From Mycogone perniciosa (taxonomy: Eukaryota > Ascomycota > Sordariomycetes > Hypocreales > Hypocreaceae): DNA of 36,710 nucleotides. Position numbers and translations under genes: made by a program. The notes below the pieces were generated by a model. It was not told where the DNA came from and made no database searches. It saw only the letters and a program-made list of their open reading frames with translations. This document shows positions 10,327 through 19,910 of the stretch, one piece after another (positions within the stretch are counted from its first letter, which is position 1; the number at the start of each line of letters is the position of its first letter). The stretch covers positions 1 to 36,710 of the forward strand of contig JAOALB010000129.1 of the NCBI GenBank assembly GCA_025331125.1, given 5' to 3'.

Positions 10327-11425
10327 GTGGACCGGCCTGAACGCCTCCTATGATCTCGAGATGTGTTGGATTTCATGATTAAGCGGCCATAGGCAATGAA
10401 GACTGCATTATTCATGAATATTGCCCACTTTCCCGTGTTTCCCTTGTGATGTATTCGGCCTTGCCTACCATTCCATAATCTCCACGGTAAATCTGTTCTG
10501 GTATATAATATTATTGATGATGCCGTCCTCTAGACGCGGCAATGGTTTCTTTAATGGTAGAATCGCATACAAGATCACTCATCAAGTCTGTCAATGCATC
10601 CTAGGCTGGACAATCTCGTTCCTGCGTCACGACACGTGCAATGACCTCATATACCTATAGCCATAAAGAGCAAATAGCCTCCGGTAGCCAAGGCTGAATC
10701 CACGTCATTTCTTATAAGATGAGCAAGTTGGCGTTTTTCGAGGCGTCAATGCCGCGTAAAATGTCGCCTACCCGAAAGGGGTCGCCTGACAAGGGCCCAC
10801 GTGAACGCATGAAAGGAGGCTGCCAAAGCTAGCAGGTACTCGTACATGCATAAATTTCTTCGGCTATGGTCACATTGAGAGACTTCTAATACTACGGAGT
10901 GCTAGCAGGCTAGATACTAGATACTCCGTACGGAGTACTCGTGTGTTAGTGTCTGAAGATCTTCTGTAGATCCATGCCATCCGTTATACGACTACGAACA
11001 CACGCCAGCACGCGTATCGTCACGTTTTGCCTTGATCGTCGTATTCCCCATCCATTTATTTCTCATGTCTCATATCTTCTCCATCTTCTGGCCCACCCTT
11101 TTGGAAAAGGTGGAGGACAGATGAACTCTTGGCTGGCACGGTTCCATGCCACTTTATATGTTACCTTCCTAAAACGGATGTTCTATATCGGTCCATCAGT
11201 CGGCCAAAATGCATCCATACTATTTATCATCTCTGACGCGAGCCTGTTTATAGCAGGAGGGGAATCCGGGGAATGGACATAAATACGAATTGGGTGGTCA
11301 GCATGTTAAATAGTTAGTTGCGTTCCCCAGAGTCTGCTGCGCGCCACTCCCGAACTCTCTGTATTCTATTCTAAAAACAAAGTCCGAATAATCTTCCATT
11401 CCATCTGAAAGTTCAGTCAGTCATA
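10327..11425. other. Intergenic, upstream of the repeat-peptide gene
   Basis: No coding potential is recognised. The stretch holds two TACGGAG-type sites including the 16-bp palindrome at 10922-10937, a CACGTG at 10798-10803, a near-tandem GGGGAATCC-GGGGAAT at 11259-11274 and an AT-rich CATAAATA at 11279-11286 that could be the TATA element of the gene starting at 11426. The CCGGGG within the duplicated box also fits the CreA/Cre1 consensus. These are visual matches only. Confidence 0.4.
10922..10937. promoter_or_regulatory. Perfect 16-bp palindrome of the recurrent ACTCCGTA motif
   Basis: TACTCCGTACGGAGTA reads the same on both strands and joins two copies of the CTCCGTA/TACGGAG word that recurs in intergenic DNA across the window. 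It is about 490 bp upstream of the secreted repeat-peptide gene. A single TACGGAG copy lies 30 bp before it (10893). A dimeric transcription-factor site or a dispersed repeat remnant are both possible. Confidence 0.4.
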
Positions 11426-11809
11426 ATGAAGGTCGCTGCTATTGTCACCATCGCCATCTCGGGCATGGCCCTTGCTGCCCCGAGCACCCCACGAGACGCC
11501 GCAATGGTTGAGAAGGATCTGTCTCAACTTAGGTACGGCAACTCGGTGCCGATCCCCAAGGTTTCTGCCGAGAAACGCGATGCCGCAAAGATTGCGAAGA
11601 TCGCTGCCCTCAAGTACGGCAATTCGAGGCCGCTCCATGTCGAGAAGCGTGAAGTAGAGGCCGAGGATATCTCTCACCTCAGGTACGGCAATGCGGCGCC
11701 GGTCTCTGATGATGCCGTTGAGAAGCGTGACGCCAAGGTCCCTGTCAAGGACAACCGCAGTCTCAAGTACTACGCGAATGACATTCCCGCCACCAAGGCC
11801 GAGGCATGA
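11426..11809 (+). CDS. Secreted Kex2-processed repeat precursor (RiPP- or pheromone-like), four YGN-type repeats
   Basis: An intronless frame of 127 residues begins with a signal peptide (MKVAAIVTIAISGMALAAPS). The rest consists of four imperfect repeats centred on LRYGNSVP (Tyr37), LKYGNSRP (Tyr64), LRYGNAAP (Tyr87) and a diverged LKYYANDIP (Tyr115). They are separated by Lys-Arg pairs at residues 50-51, 74-75 and 100-101, each preceded by Glu, the classic cleavage sites of the Golgi protease Kex2/KexB. The layout is that of fungal Kex2-processed repeat proteins, which include alpha-type pheromones and the precursors of dikaritin cyclic peptides (ustiloxin, asperipin) and epichloecyclins. 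An aromatic residue in each core fits UstYa-type oxidative cyclisation, but no DUF3328/UstY gene is in the window. The repeats lack the usual Pezizomycotina alpha-pheromone pattern (Trp-Cys...Cys). The mature product is unknown. The gene is convergent with the chitosanase gene. Confidence 0.82.
   Translation: MKVAAIVTIAISGMALAAPSTPRDAAMVEKDLSQLRYGNSVPIPKVSAEKRDAAKIAKIAALKYGNSRPLHVEKREVEAEDISHLRYGNAAPVSDDAVEKRDAKVPVKDNRSLKYYANDIPATKAEA
11528..11788 (+). repeat. Four coding repeats of the L-[RK]-Y-G-N type
   Basis: The repeat cores begin at Leu35, Leu62, Leu85 and Leu113 of the precursor, so their Tyr codons are 81, 69 and 84 bp apart. The first three share Leu-Arg/Lys-Tyr-Gly-Asn-Ser/Ala-x-Pro followed by a hydrophobic residue. 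The last has Tyr-Ala in place of Gly and no Lys-Arg after it. Spacer length and sequence vary more than the cores, which suggests selection on the cores. Confidence 0.75.
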
Positions 11810-12457
11810 AGCCGCGATTTTTTGACTCGCAAAGGGGACTTTCTTGTACATAGCCTATTCTTTGGTGCGTCACTATCCCAACGCTATCGTGAGGCTCATT
11901 TTGGCTAATACAGGGTGCTATTCAAGACATCTGACGCTCACATCAGTCAACCCTTTTTGTTGCCTTGTCGATCGCCATGTACTGCCACGGTGTTGATGCG
12001 TCAAGTGGGATGTATATACGATCCTTCAATTCAATGTTACATATAAAACGATGTTACTTAAACCCTTACAAAATCTCGCAGACCACCACCGCTAGTGATG
12101 TTGCATTTCAGTTTATTGCTACTCTGCTGTATTTTTTTTTGCACAAACAAACCTGCCATGTATGTCCCAAAGTAGTAGAATCATCCATTGGCTGGAAAGA
12201 TGCAGGAAAAACAACTAGGCGTTGCTGAAGCCATTTACGGCAAGTATTGTTTACACAGAAGCATGCAAACCAGTTGCATTGTTAATAAACCCAGGGCCCC
12301 CTGATCAGGAGCCCGATTTGTCGGCTTCTAAACGAGATCGCCATCACAATCTCCATTCGATAAGTGCGAATCCTCTTGAGATATCTGAAGGGGCATCCGG
12401 TATTGCTCCGAGAAAGGCTGAAGGTGGAGCAAGCGGAGTGCCAGAGCCGCCGCTGTT
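11810..12457. other. Intergenic between convergent genes
   Basis: This 648-bp stretch contains the 3' regions of the repeat precursor and the chitosanase gene. A T-run at about 12132-12140 and AT-rich DNA would suit 3' processing. No further gene is seen. Confidence 0.4.
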
Positions 12458-13354
12458 TCAAGTTGTGATCCGCTGGATAAGCCGATTTCCTAGACCTTCA
12501 AGGGAGGATTCGAAGCTGGCGGCGTTACTTGCAGCCCAGTTGGCACCATTGGCACCAGGGACGGCATCATCACCAGTAAAAGCTATGTAGAGCACGTCAT
12601 TCTGGTCATGGCCTGAGTTGCCGTTGACAGCGTTCCCGTAGCAAAGTTGACCCATGGAGACAGAGGCCTCGCCAACCATCGGGGGGCCGTCATCGCCATT
12701 AGTGTCGCCCCAAATGCCGTAAAACTGAGACTGATATTAGTCTTTGCTTGCACTAAAGGCCTGGATTCAACCTGGATAATGAAACTCACCATCTTATTCC
12801 CGCAGACAACGGCGACGACTGACAGGGGATGGATGCCGTACTGTTGAGGGTTGAAGTTGATGAAACCGAGTTTTTTGCCGTCGTTTCCGAGGACGACATA
12901 ATTGTGAACATATGCATTCATATCACTGATACCCTTCTTGTAGCTGGCAATAGTGCCCCGGAACGCGGTCTCGAACTGAGTATCGGTGGAGCTCTCGCAG
13001 CTGCCGTCGCCACCCTTAAGAGCACCATCACAGTCAATGTCCATATTGGTCAGTTGACCACTGTTGCCCTGGATATACATGATGCCGTAGTCACTGAGGT
13101 GGTCACCGCAGTAGCTGAAGTCTTTGCACATATATTGATGTTAGGAGGTGAACAAGGCGAAGAGATGGTGGAGAATCACTCGCACCCTTGGTGTCATGAT
13201 CCCCGCTGTGGAATCCAGTCTGGAGCTTATTCTTGCAGAAGCCTTGGCCAACAATGGAGTTGTAGAGATTTCGGATGTTGGAGGGAACATCTCGAGTCAG
13301 GGCTGGCGCAGCGAGGAGACCGCTTAAGATGAGAGGCTTGATTATACTCTTCAT
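12458..13354 (-). CDS. Secreted GH75 chitosanase
   Basis: Three exons (13354-13186, 13121-12790, 12724-12458) with introns of 64 and 65 bp, the first with a CTAAC branch site, encode 255 residues. A signal peptide opens the protein (MKSIIKPLILSGLLAAPALT). The mature part follows the fungal GH75 pattern: DVPSNIRNLYNSIVGQGFCK, NMDIDCDGALKGGDGSCESS, NAYVHNYVVLGNDGKKLGF, PLSVVAVVCGNKM, FYGIWGDTNG, VGEASVSMGQLC and GHDQNDVLYIAFTG. By comparison with Aspergillus chitosanases the catalytic pair is the Asp of WGDTNG and the Glu of GEAS. The loop between them appears about three residues longer than in A. fumigatus CsnA. GH75 enzymes cut beta-1,4 glucosamine chains (chitosan), so roles in mycoparasitism, wall turnover or nutrition are possible. 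Confidence 0.93.
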
Positions 13355-13427
13355 TTTGAGCTCTTGAGACTTTTAAGGACCTTGGAAAAGATTGTGTGCT
13401 CCAGATTTCATTGGGGAATATGGAATT

Positions 13428-13440
13428 TGTATATATATAA
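13428..13440 (-). promoter_or_regulatory. TATA-like element of the chitosanase gene
   Basis: An alternating TATATATA run lies about 75-85 bp upstream of the chitosanase start codon on the minus strand, a plausible TATA-box position in a filamentous fungus with a short leader. Confidence 0.45.
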
Positions 13441-14290
13441 ATTTCGAGATCATAGTGCTGACATGAAATTCCGGCAAATATCCCCATGGTTTCCATTCAT
13501 CCCCGACCCGATATCGTCGCTATCCTTAATCTATTATTTGGGACTAACCTGAACCAATTTAGGAACAAGAAACTAGTAGAATCGTAGTGAGCTCCCTGTA
13601 CTCCGTAGTGTCTAGCGTGAATCTTTTTCTATCCTGAGAATGAGATCTGAACGCGATGTTTGAGACAAACCATTAACGTGCCGACTTCGTACTACCCCGT
13701 ACCGAGTTCGGAAATGGGACAGGAGGGAACTAAATCCGATTACTGGTAGGAGTAACAGTAGTGTGTGTTTGTTGACTGTGAAACGGCTTGTTCGGTGTAA
13801 GAACTTTATTTGATTACTTGTCCACGCGGTTTGCGCTTTAGTTATCTCAGTCCAACAATAAGCAGAGTGCTCTGTAAGAACCGCTGTCACGCCCGTTTTA
13901 TGGTCTTTCAACATGGGATTTTGCTTATGGGAGAAACTATTATTACTAGTGCAGCGACATTTGCCTCAATACCGAAATTCCATGAAGGATCTGCGGTGAT
14001 GATAGCCTATGAACTAGTCATTAGCTAAAAACATACATATGTTCAGATGCCCATGAGATGTCCAAGCTTGGCATACAAGTTTCCTCTTTTGTGTAGCCGA
14101 ATCCCACACAGAGGTTCAACAAATTGCGGGGGAATCCAGGTTTTTGGATTCGCCCCCATCGGGTTCGTGCATCCTTGGTCTCATTAATATTGGGTCTTGT
14201 GAAGCAGCTTAAGTGGGGGAACCAGGCTTTAGTTGCTACAATGGTACGGAGTCGTAATAAGAAGAGTGGTTCCACCAATCCAAGCTCACA

Positions 14291-14315
14291 CCCTGGCACT
14301 TTCATCTTGCCAGGG
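14291..14315. repeat. Perfect 8-bp hairpin stem
   Basis: CCCTGGCA and TGCCAGGG are perfect inverted repeats separated by 9 bases. No T-run follows immediately and no coding context is known. It lies 165 bp away from another stem at 14126-14157. Confidence 0.45.
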
Positions 14316-14451
14316 TCGCCAGGGGTCGGTCTCAAGGATAATCAGAATCGCATGGTTTAGCAATCATGGATTTTTGTGCGAGTGGAGGATTGGTGACCTC
14401 TCTATCCTCTAAAACAAGTAGCAACATCCACTGCGAGATTCACTAGTATTC

Positions 14452-14497
14452 ACTGTCCTACTGTCCTACTATCCTATCAACGAGGTGACGGGTGACG
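14452..14497. repeat. Tandem micro-repeats ACTGTCCT and GGTGACG
   Basis: ACTGTCCT occurs twice in tandem followed by ACTATCCT (14452-14475). After eight bases, GGTGACG occurs twice in tandem (14484-14497). They lie just beyond the 3' end of the PL7-like gene. Confidence 0.55.
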
Positions 14498-14762
14498 TGG
14501 CTCAGAGCCAAATGTAACAAACACCTGATTAGACAAGACGTTACATCGCTTTCATCGTGAGTGGTGGCACAGATTAGGCTTTATATTTCAAACCGGTCAG
14601 TTAATACAGAGCGGGAGACCCGAATTCAGCTTAAGATCCACAACAAACTTCCCCATGGGGTTTTAAATGATTTATTCATGACTCTTCTCCAGATTCCATC
14701 ACGAATCCGCCTTCACACCCACAACTTCTCTCCTCCGTCCGACCTTGAGGTATCATAGTCTT

Positions 14763-15515
14763 TTAGGAGTGGTTGACGACGATAGAAGTGATGCGGACTT
14801 CAGAACTGGCAGCGGTCTTGGCTTGGTTGTAATTTCCGGCTTTGAAGTAGCACAAAGGCGAGTTCCATTCGTATGTACTCAACGGAATCCTGTTACCATT
14901 GATAGAGATGCTCAAAACGTTGTTAGAATACGACATCTGGTAGGTGAACTGTTGTCCGACTGGAACAGTGCCGAGTTGCGTGATGATCTGGTTGCCGGTG
15001 GCGTTGGGTTTCACACCAACCACAATCTTCCCCTGGCGACTGTAATACATCTCTGCTAGAGGCTTGCTCGCCTGGCTGGCGAAGACCTGGCCAATGGCGG
15101 TCCCGTGAGTACCGTCATCGGCTTGGATGACTTTCATGGTAACCGTGAGCGTGTTTGTCCCGGTGGGAGGCCAAGCCGCATTCTGGCCATTGCTTTTCTG
15201 GACCTCGCGGAGCTCAGTTCTACAGTGGGAGCTGCCTGAGGTGGTTGCGCAGCCGGTGATGGCAGGGTTACCAGGAGCAGTCATAACCAGTTCGCCAGTG
15301 GACTGGTCAGTGAAGAACGTGGGCCCAGAGTAGCCGTTGCAGCCTTGGAGATTCCTACTTCTGATAGTATCGATGCTTCCAGGGCTGCCCGTCGGGAGTT
15401 GGAGGTTCCAGAATCCCATGTCAAAATTGCCGCCAGGGGAGCAGTTCGGATTGAGAGCTATCACGGTGAATGGCAGAAGTGTGAGAAGAAAGCTGATTAA
15501 AGATTTGGGGGCCAT
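14763..15515 (-). CDS. Secreted polysaccharide lyase, PL7/alginate-lyase-2-like
   Basis: The intronless frame extends to an ATG at 15557, but the ATG at 15515 gives a proper signal peptide (MAPKSLISFLLTLLPFTVIA) and a 250-residue protein, so I choose it. The beta-jelly-roll lyase pattern is present: FDMGFWNLQLPTGSPGS near the mature N-terminus (compare WKLTLPTG in PL7), HCRTELREV (the R-T-E-L-R motif), IGQVFA at the place of the family's Gln-Ile/Val-His, and YFKAGNYNQ near the C-terminus, which holds the catalytic Tyr. PL7 enzymes cleave alginate by beta-elimination; the related PL20 acts on glucuronan. His of Q-x-H is replaced by Phe here, so activity or specificity may differ. Alginate is not an obvious substrate for a terrestrial fungus, and a glucuronan-like polymer is an alternative. 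The Zn2Cys6 gene lies divergently 2.6 kb away. Confidence 0.82.
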   Translation of the reverse strand: MAPKSLISFLLTLLPFTVIALNPNCSPGGNFDMGFWNLQLPTGSPGSIDTIRSRNLQGCNGYSGPTFFTDQSTGELVMTAPGNPAITGCATTSGSSHCRTELREVQKSNGQNAAWPPTGTNTLTVTMKVIQADDGTHGTAIGQVFASQASKPLAEMYYSRQGKIVVGVKPNATGNQIITQLGTVPVGQQFTYQMSYSNNVLSISINGNRIPLSTYEWNSPLCYFKAGNYNQAKTAASSEVRITSIVVNHS

Positions 15516-15610
15516 TTTGGAATCTGTGCTTCTGTGCAGAAAGCTTTCAATCTTCAAGTTCTCTTTGTTTTGTCTGTGAATTTACCATCTTTGGAGGCGA
15601 ATTCACCATT

Positions 15611-15620
15611 CCTTATATAC
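15611..15620 (-). promoter_or_regulatory. TATA-like element of the PL7-like gene
   Basis: On the minus strand the sequence reads GTATATAAGG about 100 bp upstream of the chosen start at 15515, a good TATA-box match at a sensible distance. It also supports the shorter start, since the ATG at 15557 would leave only about 55 bp. Confidence 0.5.
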
Positions 15621-18015
15621 ATACATCCGTTCACAGGAACTGTCTTGGCAGAATCCTCATATAAGTGAATCAGAGTCTCGATATACAGAGAGTTACTCTC
15701 TGTGTCCCAAGGGTTTTCCACCAATGGCCTCTCTGCCTTTTAGTCCAACACCTAGTTCTCTCACCTTGTGTGTTTCGCCCAAGACTTGCTAGGCAGGTTT
15801 GTAGGAGAAATTAAAGATCTTGCCAAGCAGTCACATGTACTACCGGAATTAGGCTGGTTACATGACAGGGACCTACCTGTTGTCCACGTTTCTGCGCCCC
15901 CGCAGATGGCACAGTCCGATATCTTCGAGCTGCCATAATGGGTAACTGATATTGAGCAGTAGATCGGGGGAACAGCATTCGGATCTGGTAGAGAAATCGC
16001 CCCTTTCATCCTCTTCACCGTCTCTGTGAGGATTTGGATAATTTCCCTTGTTTAACAAGGTTATATCCTTATTTCCACTGGCCTAGAGCATGCCTCTAGG
16101 TGCATGTCTACTATTAAGTCTTAGAGAGGCCTCGCGGAAGGGGCCTAGGGATACTAAATCGCCTTGGCAGCATTTGAGACAGAAACATCCAATACCAGTG
16201 GATTATGCGGTAGATTTTGTTCCTTGTTTGAGAAGATTTTGAGTCAAATATGCTGAATGGAAGGTCGGTGACACAAATTACGACAGCTCGCGTCAGGCCT
16301 TTACTTTATACTATACTTATATCGCATACATCTATGAGAATTAGTACTTTTAAAATGAATATTCACTTCAGTGAGTAGTATTCAATTACATTAGTAGTCA
16401 TATCATGAGACGGTTCATTGCATTGCCAGGTGGCATAATCAACATCCCTTCTAATTTATACCATTAACCATAATCGCCTCATATCACTCCCTGAAGTTGA
16501 TGAAACCGTGTACAGTGAATCTTGGAAGCCTTGGGCACATATAATATATTTCTCTATCCCCATTATTCTCGTTGGGTGTCAAGAGTGGGTGGTCACGGGA
16601 AGAGAGTGATAGAGTCTGGAGCGCAGTGAGCACGAAGAAGGCGAGCAGGCAGTGGCTGTATTGATCTCTGCCCTTTCTTCTCAAGAGGAAAGTGCCCCTA
16701 TTATAGTTCTCATGCTCCGAAGGTCGACTTCCTTCCTCCGTGACCTTCCGTTAGTGCGGGCGTTCCTCCTCACGGTCCCTCGTAATACAGAGTTGCTTCC
16801 GTGGTCCTCCAACTGGCCCCTGACATTGGGATCAAACATGCCGGTCTTACTAGTATGAGAAGTCTGTAGCCGTTTGTATATTTCGAACTGATGTTGTAGT
16901 TGCTTGCATTCAATCACTTATAGTCCTTCATCTCAGAATGACGTTTTTCTTTTCACCCTTTTAGGGGAATTCAGTGGTACGACGTTCCTATCACCAGTAA
17001 GCAAATAAAACCTTTACTGTTTAAGCGTTTGGATGGATAACGAAACGAATCTGTTGACGATTCTTTTCTCAATGGCAGCTAGATACGGAAATTTGAGTCT
17101 GTCCTTGCTCCTGGGTTCCTTAGGGCAGAAATACAAGATCCTTAATATCTCAATCCTTCCAAAACACAGGTCAGTCCATCAATCTTCAGCGATGAAGTAT
17201 CCAAGGCCACTAAATAAAGCCAATATCTCGATCATACTGGCACACCGTGGTCCAGACAAATGTCAGCTCCTTGTGGCAATTATGATTCTGTAGGTATCAA
17301 GGCATTATATCAAGCAAGCGAAAGAAGTGAACTTATCATATATAAGCATTAATGAATATGACAAAATAACGAAGTATTCGTTTGAATAAGAGAATCACCA
17401 TCATGTAACTTACAAGTAAACGAGTCGAATACTGTTAATTTTTCACTCATGACGGGGATAACCCAGACAAGGTATCCATTTCTATAAGGTCATCTGGTCT
17501 AGCAAGCAATAGTTGAGGTTTTGGCTGAAGCCTGCAATTTCGTCACTTAAGAGCGTTTTCTCTGTTAGTTACTACGAACCCTCAAGCCCCTCATATGGAA
17601 GCGTTCAATCTGCCCTTTTGCAGCTAATCGAAGGGGTTTATGCTCAGGCAAAATGTGCCCCGATCATTTCTTGTCATCCATGGATTCCTATGGTATTTTA
17701 ATTTTATTTTGTGAATTTCCACAATCCTTTTACTTAGTCTTGAGGCTATATGCTTCTATGAATACCTGGAAGTGAGGGTGAGAATGATATATATTTTCTA
17801 CCAGCCTATATAAAACTTGGGTCCCAACAACATAACCAGGATTGTATTTACGCGTAACCCCATTGCAGACTAAACTGTTTCATGCAGTAGTATTAGGAAT
17901 CACCCCGTGATTCGTACAGAATTAAACAACACTAGTTTTTATAGTTCTCAGTATTAGTCTGTCTACCAATCCACCAATTGAGGCGCCAGAGCCAATTGAC
18001 ACGAATATCCAGGGC
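15621..18015. other. Long intergenic stretch, nothing recognised
   Basis: About 2.4 kb between the divergent PL7-like and Zn2Cys6 genes. Short frames on both strands (for example 16917-16681 minus, 78 codons; 16018-15761 minus, 85 codons) show no domains or signal peptides. I saw no tRNA-like or rRNA-like sequence. The segment may hold regulatory DNA for both genes. Confidence 0.4.
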
Positions 18016-18026
18016 CACGTGATTGG
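18016..18026. promoter_or_regulatory. CACGTG next to inverted CCAAT box
   Basis: CACGTGATTGG combines an E-box core with ATTGG, the reverse of a CCAAT box, about 95 bp upstream of the start of the Zn2Cys6 gene. Both are common fungal promoter elements (bHLH factors and the HAP/CBC complex); their direct abutment makes a composite site plausible. Confidence 0.4.
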
Positions 18027-18119
18027 GGTAACGAGAGGAGATCGTTTGGGGGCATTTGAGGCACGTCAGATTGCACTTTTCATCTTCAGCTTTTGTGCTC
18101 ATGGCGAGTCGTCATCACT

Positions 18120-19910
18120 ATGGAGGCGGAGTCGACACAAGAATCGAGAGCCCACGGAGTGCAGAATCATGGCTATCGAGGCCGTGTCCGGAGCGGGTGT
18201 CTCACTTGCCGCTCTAGGAAAGTAAAATGCGATGAGCTGCGGCCGATTTGCAATAATTGCACAAGGTTGAAGCGACGTTGTGTCTATAAGCCCAGAAAAG
18301 GCGAGCAACATCCAAATACTGGGTTAGGTTTTTCGACTGCCACTGTGGACGAACCCATTCACTCATCTGGAGCTGGACCATCACGAGATGCAGGCCCAAT
18401 TTCACAATCATACCCAAGCCCTCTCTCTGAAGAACAAAATTGCGTAGTCTCGGAAAAGTTTCAACAAGATGAAACTGCCAATATCTCCTGGGGAGACGCA
18501 GAAGATCCGTTCCTATCCCCCGATAGCTCAATCGTGGATGTCACGGCGCGTTTGGAGAAGGCATTGCGGCGTCAAAATGCAAGATCCAATGGAATGGATG
18601 ACACAGAGTTCGACACAGTCTCGACATCAGACTTGATCTCCCGAGATATCGAATTGACCACGACAATGGATCTATTGGCAGCTCGCGAGGCTCCTCTACA
18701 GCCATCGTTTTCCTTCTTCCTGCAAGCGGTGGATAGTCCTTCGATCACACCCTATGATAGCGTCAATTGGAGACGTATGAAGGTCGATCTTGTCGATCTT
18801 GGGATGTCCAATACCGCCGTGGCTTCCGCTATAGTGGCAGTTGCGGCGCTTTATACGGCGCAGCTCTATAGCCTGCCTCAGTCCAAGGCTCTATCTCTTT
18901 ACCATGCTTCGAAATATGAGTATGAGAGGCTCGTGGCTGATAGAGCCCAGGATTTCGACACAGTTCTTGCGACGGCGTTTCTTCTATGCCTGTTCGAAGT
19001 CGTCTATTATGAAATGGCATCAATTATCAAGGAGCCCAGTGAAGTCTTCATTGACAGACTAGAAGCTTGGGCACAAAATGAACACCCTCACTCACCACTT
19101 TCTTCACGACTCATCGCATGGCTGAGATTACTTGATACAACAACGATACGGGGAGGAGGTACGGGGGTCATCTCAGACGCTGTCACTAGTCTTTTACCCA
19201 AGCGCAACCAAGGAATACCCAATCTCACATCTCCTCTCGATCAAAGTGTAGACACGCCGACTCATCTGTACGAAATGCTCAGCACACCTATCTTCGAATT
19301 CTACTTCCAGCTGCAAACGATTTCTGGTGACATCGCCAGGCTAACACACTACCACCGCTCTCGAACAACGGGCGTAGATCAGGAAGAAGTCACGCAACAC
19401 ATGACGCACATTAAAACCCGACTTCACAGCCTCTGGGAAAGCCGCTCAGCCACGGAGCGCCAAAAGGCCGAGGACCTTCGGACTCACCTTGGACCAAAGA
19501 TCGCCGACCCGATCATAACACTCATTGGAGTATGTACAGCAGCATATCACGCCGAATTCGTCGAAATGGGCCGTGTCCTGGGTGATCCGGTGACTGAATT
19601 CACGGAATCGAAGCAAGCAATGCGCCGAATTCGGGAAATAATCGATGGGGATTGGAATGCCTTTGATGGAGACAAGCTCAACCCGGGGTATCTTCGTCCG
19701 TTATTTTTGTACGCGATTGAGTGTATGGATCGTGAAGAGAACCAGTGGGCTGTGGAAAGATTGGGACAGATCAAAGACCCCATTTGCCGAAGCGACTTCT
19801 TTGCATCGTTTGGTAAAGCGCTCTCAGATGCTCAGCTGCGAAAGGAAAGACGGGTTACCTCGAAATATTTTTGTGTGAGATACTTTGGCGTCTCGCCTCC
19901 CTATCTGTAG
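18120..19910 (+). CDS. Zn2Cys6 fungal transcription factor
   Basis: A single exon encodes 596 residues from the ATG at 18120 (MEAESTQESRAHG); the frame is open further upstream but this start is closest to the DNA-binding domain. The six cysteines at residues 27, 30, 37, 44, 47 and 54 follow C-x2-C-x6-C-x6-C-x2-C-x6-C, with the basic linker RSRKVK. A long acidic, Ser-rich linker follows. From about residue 175 a helical region (SFSFFLQAVDSPSITPYDSV, VASAIVAVAALYTAQLYSL) resembles the fungal-specific transcription factor domain 2. It would act in the nucleus, typically binding CGG half-sites. Placed between a polysaccharide lyase and a sugar transporter, it may regulate them, but this is inference from position. 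The target genes cannot be read from the sequence. Confidence 0.9.
   Translation: MEAESTQESRAHGVQNHGYRGRVRSGCLTCRSRKVKCDELRPICNNCTRLKRRCVYKPRKGEQHPNTGLGFSTATVDEPIHSSGAGPSRDAGPISQSYPSPLSEEQNCVVSEKFQQDETANISWGDAEDPFLSPDSSIVDVTARLEKALRRQNARSNGMDDTEFDTVSTSDLISRDIELTTTMDLLAAREAPLQPSFSFFLQAVDSPSITPYDSVNWRRMKVDLVDLGMSNTAVASAIVAVAALYTAQLYSLPQSKALSLYHASKYEYERLVADRAQDFDTVLATAFLLCLFEVVYYEMASIIKEPSEVFIDRLEAWAQNEHPHSPLSSRLIAWLRLLDTTTIRGGGTGVISDAVTSLLPKRNQGIPNLTSPLDQSVDTPTHLYEMLSTPIFEFYFQLQTISGDIARLTHYHRSRTTGVDQEEVTQHMTHIKTRLHSLWESRSATERQKAEDLRTHLGPKIADPIITLIGVCTAAYHAEFVEMGRVLGDPVTEFTESKQAMRRIREIIDGDWNAFDGDKLNPGYLRPLFLYAIECMDREENQWAVERLGQIKDPICRSDFFASFGKALSDAQLRKERRVTSKYFCVRYFGVSPPYL

Larger units (their letters stand above)
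13441..14762. other. Intergenic with hairpins and micro-repeats
   Basis: No gene is recognised. A minus-strand frame at 14335-14021 (104 codons) has no family resemblance. The 14040-14340 part is rich in inverted repeats: an imperfect stem at 14126-14157 around AATCCA/TGGATT, and a perfect stem CCCTGGCA...TGCCAGGG at 14291-14315. Tandem micro-repeats follow at 14452-14497. A structured RNA or the remnant of a mobile element could explain this; neither can be assigned. Confidence 0.4.

Noticed and set aside
11417..11851. 144-codon minus-strand frame opposite the repeat precursor
   Set aside because: It is periodic only because the sense strand is; the plus-strand frame has the signal peptide and Kex2 sites, so this is a shadow.
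12829..13332. 167-codon plus-strand frame
   Set aside because: Antisense shadow of the GH75 chitosanase exons.
13681..13745. Possible 5S rRNA-like segment near ACCCCGTACCGAGTTCGG
   Set aside because: It lacks the conserved internal control boxes and the paired ends of fungal 5S rRNA.
14021..14335. 104-codon minus-strand frame over the hairpin region
   Set aside because: Its length is explained by GC-rich inverted repeats; no family resemblance.
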